The notes: generated from the sequence alone by a model not told the origin. A stretch of DNA of 34,275 bases from Polaromonas sp. (GCA_013823635.1 PNML01000026.1:1-34275); one strand, 5' to 3'. Shown: positions 1 through 8,434, numbered from the stretch's first letter. Program-made: numbers and translations.

Positions 1-413
1 AAGTGCACGCCGCCGCGCAGGTCCAGCCCCAGGTACATGGGCGAGGCATGCAGGGCCTGCAGCCACGCGGGTGTGCGGGGCAACAGGTTCAAGGCCACCA
101 CGTGGCTGGGGTCGGCCGGGTCGGGGTTGAAGGCTTTTTCCAGCGCATCGCGCGCTTTGAGCTGGGTATCGGTGTCGTTGAACCGTGCCTTGATGGAGTT
201 GCCCTCCATCTGGATCATGCTCGCCTGCAGGCCTTCGGTTTGCAGCACCTGCTCGACCCGCGTCAGCGCGGCGTTGTCGAGCTTGATGGTGGCTTTGCCG
301 GACGACACCTGCACCGCAGGGGCTTCGCCAAACAGGTTGGGCAGGCTGTAGATGGACCCGATCAACAGCATGATCAGGATGACCACGTACTTCCAGAGTG
401 GGTAACGGTTCAT
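1..413 (-). CDS. secD: SecD, protein-export membrane protein (5' part only)
   Basis: SecD is the large subunit of the SecDF complex, which uses proton motive force to help pull secreted proteins through SecYEG in the inner membrane. Only the first 137 codons are here; the gene continues past the left edge. The protein begins MNRYPLWKYV with one transmembrane helix at about residues 9-27 and then the start of the periplasmic domain. The motif LGLDLRGGVHF near the edge is the conserved SecD D1 segment and supports the identification strongly. The ATG at 413 is chosen because it starts directly before the usual NRYPLWKY N-terminus. It lies about 120 bp downstream of yajC on the same strand, the usual yajC-secD-secF order. 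Confidence 0.95.
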   Translation of the reverse strand, partial: MNRYPLWKYVVILIMLLIGSIYSLPNLFGEAPAVQVSSGKATIKLDNAALTRVEQVLQTEGLQASMIQMEGNSIKARFNDTDTQLKARDALEKAFNPDPADPSHVVALNLLPRTPAWLQALHASPMYLGLDLRGGVH

Positions 414-431
414 GTGCTTGGCACCAATGTC

Positions 432-499
432 AAAAAACTCAAGGGCGGCTGGGCCAACTGGGGAAGCAGGCGTTGCCTGTGCCAGTGTCCGAGCCGCCC
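432..499 (-). terminator. Possible attenuator or terminator between yajC and secD
   Basis: On the minus strand, arms AGCCGCCC-type (492-499) and its exact 8-base complement (443-450) are 41 nt apart. Between them is a smaller perfect 5-bp hairpin, CAGGC-GTT-GCCTG (467-479). Immediately after the outer stem the transcribed strand reads TTGAG then six T (432-437). This resembles a two-level stem followed by a U tract, inside an operon. The pairing is read directly; a role in lowering secD relative to yajC is inference. Confidence 0.35.
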
Positions 500-533
500 A
501 TCGGGGGGAGAGCCAGTCGTGTGACCGCAGGCC

Positions 534-854
534 TTATTTGATGCTGCCCTTGGGCAGCACCTGCACCACGGCAGAACGCTGGAACTGGACTTCCACGCCA
601 GCAGCCACTTCCAGGCCAATGTGGGTTTCACCCAGCTTGGAGATTTTGCCCAGCATGCCGCCGGCCACCACCACCTCGTCACCTTTGGCCAGGGCCTCGA
701 CCATGGCTTTGTGCTCCTTGGCCTTTTTCATTTGTGGGCGGATCATGACGAAGTACAGCACCACGAACATCAGCACCAGTGGCAGCATGCTCATGAGGGT
801 GCTTTGGGTGTCGGCTGCGCCAGCGGTCTGGGCGAATGCGGAAGAAATGAACAC
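534..854 (-). CDS. yajC: YajC, Sec translocon accessory subunit
   Basis: YajC is a small inner-membrane protein that associates with SecDF. The product is 106 residues, the normal family length. It has a short N-terminus ending in SSAFAQ, a single transmembrane helix at about residues 19-37 (MLPLVLMFVVLYFVMIRPQ), then the conserved basic stretch KKAKEHK and a cytoplasmic domain with the GDEVVVAGGMLGKI motif. I chose the GTG at 854 because the protein then starts VFISSAFAQ, as in homologues, and CTGGAG sits 6 bases upstream as a ribosome binding site. An upstream ATG in frame would add a non-homologous 27-residue extension. It precedes secD on the same strand. The tgt gene that often lies upstream is not present. 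Confidence 0.93.
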   Translation of the reverse strand: MFISSAFAQTAGAADTQSTLMSMLPLVLMFVVLYFVMIRPQMKKAKEHKAMVEALAKGDEVVVAGGMLGKISKLGETHIGLEVAAGVEVQFQRSAVVQVLPKGSIK

Positions 855-1037
855 AAAAAACTCCAGTTGTCTCTGAGACCTGTCGCCAGGCACGGATCGG
901 TGAACCTTGGGATTGTAGTTGGGCCACTGCGGCACCGTGCGGCGCCCGGCGGCGAGCCACCCGGGACCGGGTGCCCTGGCCGGGTCCGCATGGTGTCACT
1001 GGCTGTGGTGCCGGAGTCACCGTGCGTTTGTATAAAA

Positions 1038-1085
1038 CAATAGCTATCAATGCATACCAGTAAAGCGTTGGATGTCAAAAATATT
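1038..1085 (-). repeat. Intergenic repeat copy 1 (Comamonadaceae-type)
   Basis: Between the oxidoreductase stop and yajC lies an AT-rich segment reading ATAGCTATCAATGCATACC then AGTAAAGCGTTGGATGTC. It aligns with the reverse complement of the segment at 23587-23642: both have ATAGCT, then A/T-rich bases, then AGTAA(A)GCG(T/C)TGGA(T/G)G. It differs sharply in composition from the surrounding GC-rich DNA. The remaining intergenic stretch (855-1037) holds the yajC upstream region; I see no gene in it. Confidence 0.6.
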
Positions 1086-1096
1086 GAAAATTTTTC

Positions 1097-4000
1097 TCAA
1101 AGGCCTGGCCATTGTGCTTGCAGGGCGTCCCAGCGGGCTCGGGTGGCCTGCACGTGCCGAGCTTTCACGTGCCCAAAGCCCTTGATGGACTGTGGCAAAT
1201 TGGCCAGCTCCAGGGCCAGGGCGTGGTTGCTGTTGTTCAGGTGGCGCAGCATGTCGCTCACGGTGCGCTGGTAGTCGGCCAGCAATTGGCGTTCCATGCG
1301 GCGCTCTTCGGTGCGACCGAACAGGTCCCAGGCGGTGCCGCGCAGCACCTTGAGGGGCGCCAGCAGCTTGAACAGCGTGAGGGTGGCGGGACCAAATTTC
1401 TGCTTGACCATTTCGCCCTTGTCGTTCTTCTTGGCCAGCAGGGGCGGGGCCAGGTGGTAATTCAGCTTGAACTCACCCTCGAACATGTTGGCCAGCTTGT
1501 GCTGGAAGGCCGGGTCGCTGTGCAGGCGGGCCACCTCGTACTCGTCCTTGTAGGCCATCAGTTTGAACAGGTTGCGGGCCACGGCCTCCGTCAGGCTGGT
1601 TTTGCCAAGGGATGCCTCGGCCGTTTGCACCTGGGCCACCAGTTGGCGGTAGCGCTCGGCGTAGGCGGCGTTTTGGTAAGCCGTCAGGAACTCGGCGCGG
1701 CGGTCAACCAGCTGTGCGACCGATTCGCGCTTGTGCAGCGTGATGGTCTGGGCCGGGGCCAGCAGGCGCTGGACCGACGCCCAGTCGTGCGCCGCCTGAC
1801 GCCCCCAGGCGAAGGCGGTTTGGTTGGCCTGCACCTGCACCCCGTTGAGTTCGATGGCGCGCATCAGCGACGCCAACGCGAGCGGGATCCAACCTTTTTG
1901 CCAGGCGTAGCCCAGCAGCATGGGGTTGATGTAGAGCGTGTCGCCCATGAAGGTGCTGGCCATGGCTTCGGCGTTGAACAGGCCCAGGTCATCGGGCGCC
2001 AGCGATTGCGCAATGCTGGCCACGCAGGCGTCCGACGGGTTTTGCCACTCGCTGTTGACCACAAACGCCGCCGTGGGCGTGCTGCTGCTGTTGAGCGCCA
2101 CGCGGGTGCGCCCGGCCTGCATGCGTTGCAGCGTGTCCTTGCTGGCGGTCACCAGCGGGTCGCAACCCAGGATGACATCGGCCGCCGCCATGCCCACGCG
2201 GGTGGTGCAGATGCTGGCCTGGTCGGGGCCGATGAGCACGTGGCTCCAGGTGGCGCCGCCCTTCTGGGCCAGACCGGCCGCGTCCTGGGTGACGATGCCC
2301 TTGCCCTCCATGTGCGCGGCCATGCCCAGCAGTTGGCCAATGGTGATGACGCCGGTGCCGCCCACACCGGCCACCACCATGCCGCACACCTCGGTCAGCG
2401 GGGTGGGCACGGGCTCGGGCAGGTTGGCGGCGGGGACGGGCGCACTGGCCGACTGGGTTTTCTTCTTGAGTTGTCCGCCTTCGACCGTCACGAAGCTGGG
2501 GCAGAAGCCTTTGACGCAGCTCACATCCTTGTTGCAGCTGCTCTGGTTGATGGTGCGTTTGCGGCCGAACTCGGTCTCCAGTGGCTCGATGCTCAGGCAG
2601 TTGCTTTGCACGCCGCAGTCGCCGCAGCCCTCGCACACCAGCTCGTTGATGACCACGGTGGGCGTGGGCGCGGTCAGGGTGCCGCGCTTCCTGCGGCGGC
2701 GCTTTTCGGTGGCGCAGGTCTGGTCGTAGATGATGACCGTGGTGCCTTTGATGTCACGGAACTCGCGCTGGATGCGGTCGAGCTCGTCGCGGTGGTGGAT
2801 GGCGATGCCGCTGGGCAGGCCTTTCACGGTGTCGTATTTCTCGGGCTCGTCGGTGACGATGGTGATTTTCTGCGCCCCTTCGGCGCGCATGCTGTTGGCG
2901 ATCTGCACCACGCTGTGGCCTTCGGGGCGCTCGCCCACCTGCTGGCCACCGGTCATGGCCACCGCGTCGTTGTACAGGATTTTGTAGGTGATGTTCACGC
3001 CCGCCGCGATGCTCTGGCGCACCGCCAGCAGCCCGCTGTGGAAGTAGGTGCCGTCGCCCAGGTTGGCGAACATGTGCTGCTCGGTGCTGAAGGGCTGCTG
3101 GCCCACCCACGGCACGCCCTCACCGCCCATTTGGGTGAAGCCGACGGTGGCGCGGTCCATCCAGATGGTCATGAAGTGGCAGCCAATGCCCGCCATGGCG
3201 CGCGAGCCTTCGGGCACGCGGGTGCTGGTGTTGTGCGGGCAGCCCGAGCAGAACCAGGGCTGGCGGTCGGCGTTGCTGGCCAGCGTGAGGGTCTGCATGG
3301 ACTGTGCTTTGGCGTCGAGCAGTGCCAGGTGCGCGTCCATGCGGGCGGCCACATCGCTGTCCACGCCCAGCCGCTTCAGGCGTTTGACCAGTGCGCGGGC
3401 GATGATGTCGGGCGACAGGTCGGCGTTGGCCCGCAGCAGGGTGTGGGCGCTGGGGTTGGGAATGCTCCACTCGCCGCCCGAGAAGTCGTTCGGCCCCTCG
3501 TCGAACTTGCCCAGCACGTTGGGGCGCACGTCGGCGCGCCAGTTGTACAGCTCTTCTTTCAGCTGGTATTCGATGACCTGGCGCTTTTCTTCCACCACCA
3601 GGATCTCGCGCAGGCCGGTGGCGAACTCGCGGGTGGTCTGCGCCTCCAGCGGCCACACCACGGCCACCTTGTGCAGCCGCAGGCCAATGCGGCGGCAGGT
3701 GTCGTCGTCCAGCCCCAGGTTGTGCAGCGCCTGGCGGGTGTCGTTGTAGGCCTTGCCGCTGGCGATCACGCCAAAACGGTCGTTCGGACCTTCGATGACG
3801 TTGTGGTTGAGCCGGTTGGCCCGGATGTAGGCCAGCGCCGCGTACCACTTGTGGTCGTACAGCCGCGCTTCCTGGTCCAGCGCGTGGTCGGGCCAGCGGA
3901 TGTGCAGGCCGCCCGGGGGCAGGGGAAAGTCGGGCAGGACGATGTTGACCCGCTCGGGGTCGATGATGGCGGTGGCGCTGGATTCGACAATTTCCTGGAT

Positions 4001-4651
4001 GGTCTTCATGCCCGCCCACACGCCGGAAAAACGGCTCATGGCCAGCGCGTGCAGGCCCAGGTCCAGGATTTCCTGCACGTTGGCTGGAAAGAACACCGGC
4101 AGGCCACAGGCCTTGAAGATGTGGTCGCTCTGGTGCGCGGCGGTCGAGCTTTTGCTGATGTGGTCGTCACCGGCCACCGCGATCACGCCACCCCACGGCG
4201 TGGTGCCGGCCATGTTGGCGTGCTTGAACACGTCGGAGCAGCGGTCCACACCGGGTCCTTTGCCGTACCAGATGCCAAACACCCCGTCGAACTTGTTGGT
4301 GCCGGGCGGTGCAAAGCCCAGCTGCTGCGTGCCCCACAGGGCCGTGGCCGCCAGCTCTTCATTGACACCGGGCTGGAACACGATGTTCTGGCCCTTGAGG
4401 TACTTGGCGGCCTTTTGCAGCGCCTGGTCGTAGCCGCCCAGTGGCGATCCCCGGTAGCCGCTGATGAAACCGGCGGTGTTTTTGCCCTGCAGCGCGTCGC
4501 GCTGGCGCTGCAGCATGGGCAGCTTGACCAGTGCCTGCACGCCACTCATGAAGGCCCTGCCGTGTTCCAGGCTGTACTTGTCGTCCAGCGTGACGGTTTC
4601 CAGCGCCCGGCGGATGTGCTCGGGCAGTTCGCGTGCAAAGGGGGCGTTCAT
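1097..4651 (-). CDS. Fused indolepyruvate:ferredoxin oxidoreductase family protein
   Basis: A 1184-residue single-chain 2-oxoacid oxidoreductase. The family oxidatively decarboxylates arylpyruvates such as indolepyruvate to acyl-CoA, passing electrons to ferredoxin, in amino-acid catabolism. The N-terminal pyrimidine-binding domain has SGYRGSPLGGYD (64-75). The TPP domain has CSGCPHNTST (468-477), GDGTYFHSG (532-540) and the partner YND (560-562). Next is an iron-sulfur region with cysteines at 673, 676, 679, 685, 706, 712 and 717, then the gamma domain GVGGTGVITIGQLLG (762-776). The last ~250 residues match the domain found only in the fused form. The ATG at 4651 follows CAGGAGA, a clear ribosome binding site; the open frame extends further upstream but is not conserved in character. 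Substrate is not provable from sequence; branched-chain or aryl 2-oxoacids are both possible. It is divergent from an Lrp regulator, which probably controls it. Confidence 0.9.
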   Translation of the reverse strand: MNAPFARELPEHIRRALETVTLDDKYSLEHGRAFMSGVQALVKLPMLQRQRDALQGKNTAGFISGYRGSPLGGYDQALQKAAKYLKGQNIVFQPGVNEELAATALWGTQQLGFAPPGTNKFDGVFGIWYGKGPGVDRCSDVFKHANMAGTTPWGGVIAVAGDDHISKSSTAAHQSDHIFKACGLPVFFPANVQEILDLGLHALAMSRFSGVWAGMKTIQEIVESSATAIIDPERVNIVLPDFPLPPGGLHIRWPDHALDQEARLYDHKWYAALAYIRANRLNHNVIEGPNDRFGVIASGKAYNDTRQALHNLGLDDDTCRRIGLRLHKVAVVWPLEAQTTREFATGLREILVVEEKRQVIEYQLKEELYNWRADVRPNVLGKFDEGPNDFSGGEWSIPNPSAHTLLRANADLSPDIIARALVKRLKRLGVDSDVAARMDAHLALLDAKAQSMQTLTLASNADRQPWFCSGCPHNTSTRVPEGSRAMAGIGCHFMTIWMDRATVGFTQMGGEGVPWVGQQPFSTEQHMFANLGDGTYFHSGLLAVRQSIAAGVNITYKILYNDAVAMTGGQQVGERPEGHSVVQIANSMRAEGAQKITIVTDEPEKYDTVKGLPSGIAIHHRDELDRIQREFRDIKGTTVIIYDQTCATEKRRRRKRGTLTAPTPTVVINELVCEGCGDCGVQSNCLSIEPLETEFGRKRTINQSSCNKDVSCVKGFCPSFVTVEGGQLKKKTQSASAPVPAANLPEPVPTPLTEVCGMVVAGVGGTGVITIGQLLGMAAHMEGKGIVTQDAAGLAQKGGATWSHVLIGPDQASICTTRVGMAAADVILGCDPLVTASKDTLQRMQAGRTRVALNSSSTPTAAFVVNSEWQNPSDACVASIAQSLAPDDLGLFNAEAMASTFMGDTLYINPMLLGYAWQKGWIPLALASLMRAIELNGVQVQANQTAFAWGRQAAHDWASVQRLLAPAQTITLHKRESVAQLVDRRAEFLTAYQNAAYAERYRQLVAQVQTAEASLGKTSLTEAVARNLFKLMAYKDEYEVARLHSDPAFQHKLANMFEGEFKLNYHLAPPLLAKKNDKGEMVKQKFGPATLTLFKLLAPLKVLRGTAWDLFGRTEERRMERQLLADYQRTVSDMLRHLNNSNHALALELANLPQSIKGFGHVKARHVQATRARWDALQAQWPGL

Positions 4652-4838
4652 GTGTGTCTCCTGTGGTGTTGGCTCGCCGGGGGTGTGCGGCGTTGTCTGG
4701 ACAGGCCCCGCCACCCCGGGGTAAACGGGGTGAACCAGGCCGTGCGCAAGGGCGAGTGCGGGGTGTGGCACCGGAGGCAAAGTGTAGGGGCACACCGGCG
4801 ACAGGTGTTTGCTTTTGATGGCTTGGAAGGGCTCCGAA

Positions 4839-4860
4839 AAGAAAGGATCTTTCTTAAAAT
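4839..4860 (+). promoter_or_regulatory. lrp-type promoter -10 with adjoining palindrome
   Basis: AAGAAAG-GAT-CTTTCTT (4839-4855) is a perfect 7-bp inverted repeat with a 3-base centre. Its last base is the first base of TAAAAT (4855-4860), a good -10 box lying 7 bases before the regulator ATG. An Lrp/AsnC dimer bound here would block its own promoter. On the opposite strand TACACT (minus strand of 4781-4786) could be the -10 for the oxidoreductase. The whole divergent gap is 4652-4867 and holds no gene that I can support. Operator function is inferred from position. Confidence 0.45.
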
Positions 4861-4867
4861 CGGCGCC

Positions 4868-5386
4868 ATGGAAACGCTTGACAAATTTGACCTTGCCATC
4901 CTGCAAGAGCTGCAGCGCGATGGCCGCCTCACCAATGCCGAGTTGGCCAGTCGCGTCGGCCTGTCGGCCGCCCCGTGCTGGCGCCGGGTGCGCGCCCTGG
5001 AGGAGGGGGGCTTCATCCTCGGCTACCGCGCGGAGCTGGACCGCCGCAAGGTCGGGCTGGGGGTGCTGGCGTTTGTGCGGGTGGACGCCGACCGCAACAC
5101 CGGGGACGCGACCCGGGTGCTCGAAGACGCCATCAGCAAACTGCCCGAGGTCATTTCCTGCCACTACATCAGCGGCAGCGGCACGTTTGAGCTGCAGGTG
5201 GTCGCGCCCGACCTGGACCGCTTTTCGCGCTTTGCGCTCAACAGCCTTCTCAACCTGCCCCATGTGAAGGACGTGCACACCAGTTTCTCGCTGGGGGAGG
5301 TCAAGGCCGCGGCACCCCTGCCCCTGGGGCACCTGCGCGACGCGGGGGAGCCTGCTCAGGCGCCAAGGGCGGCCGGACGCCGCTGA
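4868..5386 (+). CDS. Lrp/AsnC family transcriptional regulator
   Basis: A 172-residue Lrp/AsnC-type regulator. The N-terminal helix-turn-helix covers about residues 4-50, with the typical LDKFDLAILQELQRDGR start and NAELASRVGLS helix pair. The C-terminal RAM (ligand-sensing) domain covers about 65-145, with LPEVISCHYISGSGTFELQV, where G-x-GTFELQV is the effector-binding signature. The last ~20 residues are a proline/alanine-rich tail with no known role. The ATG at 4868 gives the canonical start; there is no Shine-Dalgarno at normal spacing, and a TAAAAT box ends 8 bases upstream, so the message is probably leaderless. It is divergent from the 2-oxoacid oxidoreductase, and such local regulators usually sense an amino acid catabolised by the neighbour. 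The effector cannot be read from the sequence. Confidence 0.93.
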   Translation: METLDKFDLAILQELQRDGRLTNAELASRVGLSAAPCWRRVRALEEGGFILGYRAELDRRKVGLGVLAFVRVDADRNTGDATRVLEDAISKLPEVISCHYISGSGTFELQVVAPDLDRFSRFALNSLLNLPHVKDVHTSFSLGEVKAAAPLPLGHLRDAGEPAQAPRAAGRR

Positions 5387-5441
5387 ACCACGGGTGGGTG
5401 GGCCTGCCAGCTTCACGCCAGCGACGGACGTTACAGTGCGC

Positions 5442-5498
5442 ATGAAGGCCCGCACGACCACCCACCCCTCTGACTACCCTAGGACTTTTTGCGCATGA
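5442..5498 (+). CDS. Possible 18-codon leader ORF coupled to the c-di-GMP gene
   Basis: ATG at 5442 opens an 18-residue frame (MKARTTTHPSDYPRTFCA) whose TGA stop (5496-5498) overlaps the ATG of the next gene (5495-5497) as ATGA. TACAGT at 5432-5437 resembles a -10 box only 4 bases before this ATG. There is no Shine-Dalgarno for it. The overlap is typical of translational coupling, but so short an ORF can arise by chance. No homology is recognised. Confidence 0.25.
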   Translation: MKARTTTHPSDYPRTFCA

Positions 5499-8434
5499 CC
5501 CTGTGGCACCGAATGGCCCTGATGACCCTGGTGGCGGTGAGCTATGCCGTGACCGGCTGGTGGTCGCTGCACATCAGCGTGTCGCCCCAGTATGTGTCTC
5601 TGATGTTCATGCCAGCAGGGGTGGCGCTGGGCGCTGTGCTGGTCTGGGGGGGATGGGCGCTGCCGGGGGTGGCGGTGGGTTCCTGCGTGGTGCAGTGGTT
5701 GGCCACCGGACAGGCGGGGCTGACCAGCTGGCAGTGGACCTGGCTGGTGTCACCGTTGGGGGCGGCTTTCCAGGCCTGGCTCACGGCTGTGGCGGTGCGC
5801 CGCTGGGTGGGCTACCCCAGCGAAATGGACACGCCACGGCGCACCCTGTTGTTTCTGCTGGTGTTGGTGCCATTGGGTCACATGGTGAACGCGACGGTGT
5901 CCGTTCCCTTGCTGGTGGCCGGGGGCGTGATCCCGCCTGTCGACGCCTGGTTCAGCTGGTGGTCGTGGTGGCAGGGAGACGCGGTGGGTGCCGTGCTGTT
6001 CACGCCGCTGGTGTTGGTGGCTTTTGGTCAGCCAGCTGATGCTTGGCGCCCTCGTTGGAAGACCGTCGCCTTGCCCATGGTGTTGGCGTTGGGTGTGGTG
6101 GGTGTGGCTTTCCAGCAGCTGAAAGCGGCCCAGGAGGAGGTTCAGAAACAGCGGTTTTTTCAGGAGGCCACGGCCCTCACCGAGCGCCTGCAGCGTCGCC
6201 TGACGGTGCAGACGGATTCTGTCCTGGCTGTGGCTCGCCTCATGGAGGTGGCTGGCGAACGCAGTGCGGCGGTGTTTCGGCGGGCCACCGCCGAGTGGTT
6301 GAGCCGCTATCCCGCGACCCAGAACTTTGCCTGGTACCCGTTGCTGACCCATGGTGAGCGCGCAGCCTTTGAGCGCGAAGCCAGTGCCGAATTTCAGCGG
6401 CCGTTCGCGGTGCGCGCCCGCAACGCCCACGGAGAGCTGTTTGTTTCGGGTGCCGAGCCGCTGTACCTCCCCATCCGGCGGGTGGAGCCGCTGGCGGGCA
6501 ATGCCGCCGCGCTGGGCCTGGATGTGCTGAATTCACCCCAGACCGGCCCGACGGTCAAGGCCGCCATCCGCACCGGGTTGCCGCAGGTGACGCCAGGCTT
6601 TCGCCTCGTGCAGGAAACGGGGGATCAGCGTGGGGTGGTGATGTACCAGATGGTCTATCGCCCTGGTACACCCGAGGACCAGCGGCGGGGCGAGCAAGGG
6701 CTGGTGGGCGCGGTGGCCGGGGCCTTTCGCATGGACGACATCGTGCGCGCCGTGCGGGGGGACGACAGCGACCCACAGTACCAGGACACGGGGTATTTCA
6801 GTGTGTGCCTGATCGATCCCGCAGCGCCCAACGACAACCAGCGCCTGAGTGGCCCCCCGGGTTGTGGCGGTGACACCGCCACCCGTGTGCGGTATTTCAG
6901 TTCTTTGCCGGTGTGGTTTGGCGAACGGACCTGGCTGCTCCAGGTGGCTGCCGGGCCATTGTTTGAGCGCAGTGACAACGGATGGGTGACCTGGGGGACC
7001 CTGACGGTCAGTTTGCTCTCCGTGGCCATGCTGGGCACCTTTTTGCTGGTGTTGACCGGGCAAACGCGCCGCACCGAGCAACTGGTGGTGGAGCGCACCC
7101 TGGAACTGGCCCAGAGCAATGCGGGCTTGCACGAGCTGGCCATGTTCGATGCGCTCACCGGTCTGGCCAACCGCACCCACTGGACCAACCAGGCACGCCA
7201 CACGCTGGAGGCCGCGCGCCGCCACGGCGACAGCCTGGCGGTGGTGTTTGTGGACCTGGACCACTTCAAAAACGTGAACGACAGCCTGGGCCACAGCGTG
7301 GGGGATTTGCTGCTCAAGGCGGTGGCCCAGCGCCTGCAGTCATGTTTGCGCGCGCAGGACGTGATGGCGCGTCAGGGGGGGGATGAGTTTGTGGTGTTGC
7401 TGACGCGTTTGCCCAGCCACGATGCCGCTGCCGCCGTGGCCCAGAAAATGGTCGCCACGATGGGGCCTCCCTTCAAGCTGCAGGGGCACGAGGTGCGGGT
7501 ATCGGCCAGCCTCGGACTGGCGTGGTTCGACGGCGGAGAGGACGACGTTGACACGCTGCTGCGGCACGCCGACATGGCCATGTACCAGGCCAAGGCGACC
7601 GGGCGCAACGGCTGGTGCTTCTATGAGCCCGACATGGAGCAGTCCGTGTCCCAGCGCCTGCTGGTGGAAACGGGGCTGCGCCGGGCCATTGCCCAGCACG
7701 AACTGGTGTTGCACTACCAGCCCCAGATCGACTGCCAGACGGGTGTTGTGGTGGCGGTGGAGGCCCTGGTGCGTTGGCAGCACCCCGAGCTGGGTCTGCT
7801 GTTGCCAGGGCGGTTTGTGCCGCAGGCCGAAAACAATGGCCAGATCGATGAGTTGGGCGCCTGGGTCATGCGCACGGCTTGCCACCAGTTGCGGGCCTGG
7901 CAGGCGGTGGGCATCACCGGAGTGACCATGGCGGTGAACGTGTCGGCCGTGGAGTTTGCACGGCCCACCTTCATTCCCCGCTTGCGCCAGGTGTTGCGGG
8001 AGACGGGCATAGACCCCGCTGGGTTGGAGTTGGAAATCACCGAGACAGCGCTGATGCAGGCGCTGCCCGAGCTGGTGGAGCGCCTGGGTGAAATCGCCCG
8101 CATGGGTGTGAGCCTGGCGCTGGATGACTTTGGCACGGGCTACTCCAGCCTGGGCTACCTCAAGCGCCTTCCGCTGCACCGCTTGAAGATAGACCGCTCG
8201 TTTGTGCGCGACCTGCCCGGCGACAAGGAAGACGAGGCCATTGTGCTGGCCACCCTGTCCATGGCGCATGCCCTGGGCCTGGTGGTGGTGGCCGAAGGTG
8301 TGGAGCTGGGGGTTCAGCGCAGTTTCCTGGCCGAGCACGGCTGCGACCACGTGCAGGGCTGGCTGGTGGCCCGTCCCATGCCCACGGCCGAATTCGAAAA
8401 TTGGTGGCGGGCCCATCACCCATCTCCTGCGTGA
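5495..8434 (+). CDS. MASE1-CHASE-GGDEF-EAL cyclic-di-GMP synthase/phosphodiesterase
   Basis: A 979-residue inner-membrane signalling protein. The N-terminus (about 1-205) is a multi-helix MASE1-like sensor with FMPAGVALGAVLVWGGWALPG. Residues ~220-490 form a periplasmic CHASE-type domain (FAWYPLLTHGERAAFE), closed by a helix at ~500-522. The GGDEF domain has an intact GGDEF (628-632) and an intact RxxD inhibitory site, RAQD (619-622), five residues before it. The EAL domain has EAL (756-758), LEITE, DDFGTGYSSL, KIDRSFV and AEGVE, all catalytic acidic residues present. Both opposing activities are therefore possible in one protein; which dominates cannot be told. The ATG at 5495 has AGGA 10 bases upstream; a TTG two codons earlier is an alternative. 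It stands alone between the regulator and mltA, converging on the latter with 45 bp between stops. Confidence 0.92.
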   Translation: MTLWHRMALMTLVAVSYAVTGWWSLHISVSPQYVSLMFMPAGVALGAVLVWGGWALPGVAVGSCVVQWLATGQAGLTSWQWTWLVSPLGAAFQAWLTAVAVRRWVGYPSEMDTPRRTLLFLLVLVPLGHMVNATVSVPLLVAGGVIPPVDAWFSWWSWWQGDAVGAVLFTPLVLVAFGQPADAWRPRWKTVALPMVLALGVVGVAFQQLKAAQEEVQKQRFFQEATALTERLQRRLTVQTDSVLAVARLMEVAGERSAAVFRRATAEWLSRYPATQNFAWYPLLTHGERAAFEREASAEFQRPFAVRARNAHGELFVSGAEPLYLPIRRVEPLAGNAAALGLDVLNSPQTGPTVKAAIRTGLPQVTPGFRLVQETGDQRGVVMYQMVYRPGTPEDQRRGEQGLVGAVAGAFRMDDIVRAVRGDDSDPQYQDTGYFSVCLIDPAAPNDNQRLSGPPGCGGDTATRVRYFSSLPVWFGERTWLLQVAAGPLFERSDNGWVTWGTLTVSLLSVAMLGTFLLVLTGQTRRTEQLVVERTLELAQSNAGLHELAMFDALTGLANRTHWTNQARHTLEAARRHGDSLAVVFVDLDHFKNVNDSLGHSVGDLLLKAVAQRLQSCLRAQDVMARQGGDEFVVLLTRLPSHDAAAAVAQKMVATMGPPFKLQGHEVRVSASLGLAWFDGGEDDVDTLLRHADMAMYQAKATGRNGWCFYEPDMEQSVSQRLLVETGLRRAIAQHELVLHYQPQIDCQTGVVVAVEALVRWQHPELGLLLPGRFVPQAENNGQIDELGAWVMRTACHQLRAWQAVGITGVTMAVNVSAVEFARPTFIPRLRQVLRETGIDPAGLELEITETALMQALPELVERLGEIARMGVSLALDDFGTGYSSLGYLKRLPLHRLKIDRSFVRDLPGDKEDEAIVLATLSMAHALGLVVVAEGVELGVQRSFLAEHGCDHVQGWLVARPMPTAEFENWWRAHHPSPA

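Noticed and set aside
1112-4867. A continuous plus-strand open frame of over 1200 codons opposite the oxidoreductase gene, in frame with the Lrp-family gene
   Set aside because: The translation is His/Val/Gly/Ala-rich with no domain, as expected for the antisense of a GC-rich gene; the minus-strand product is clearly a known enzyme and the regulator has a canonical start at 4868.
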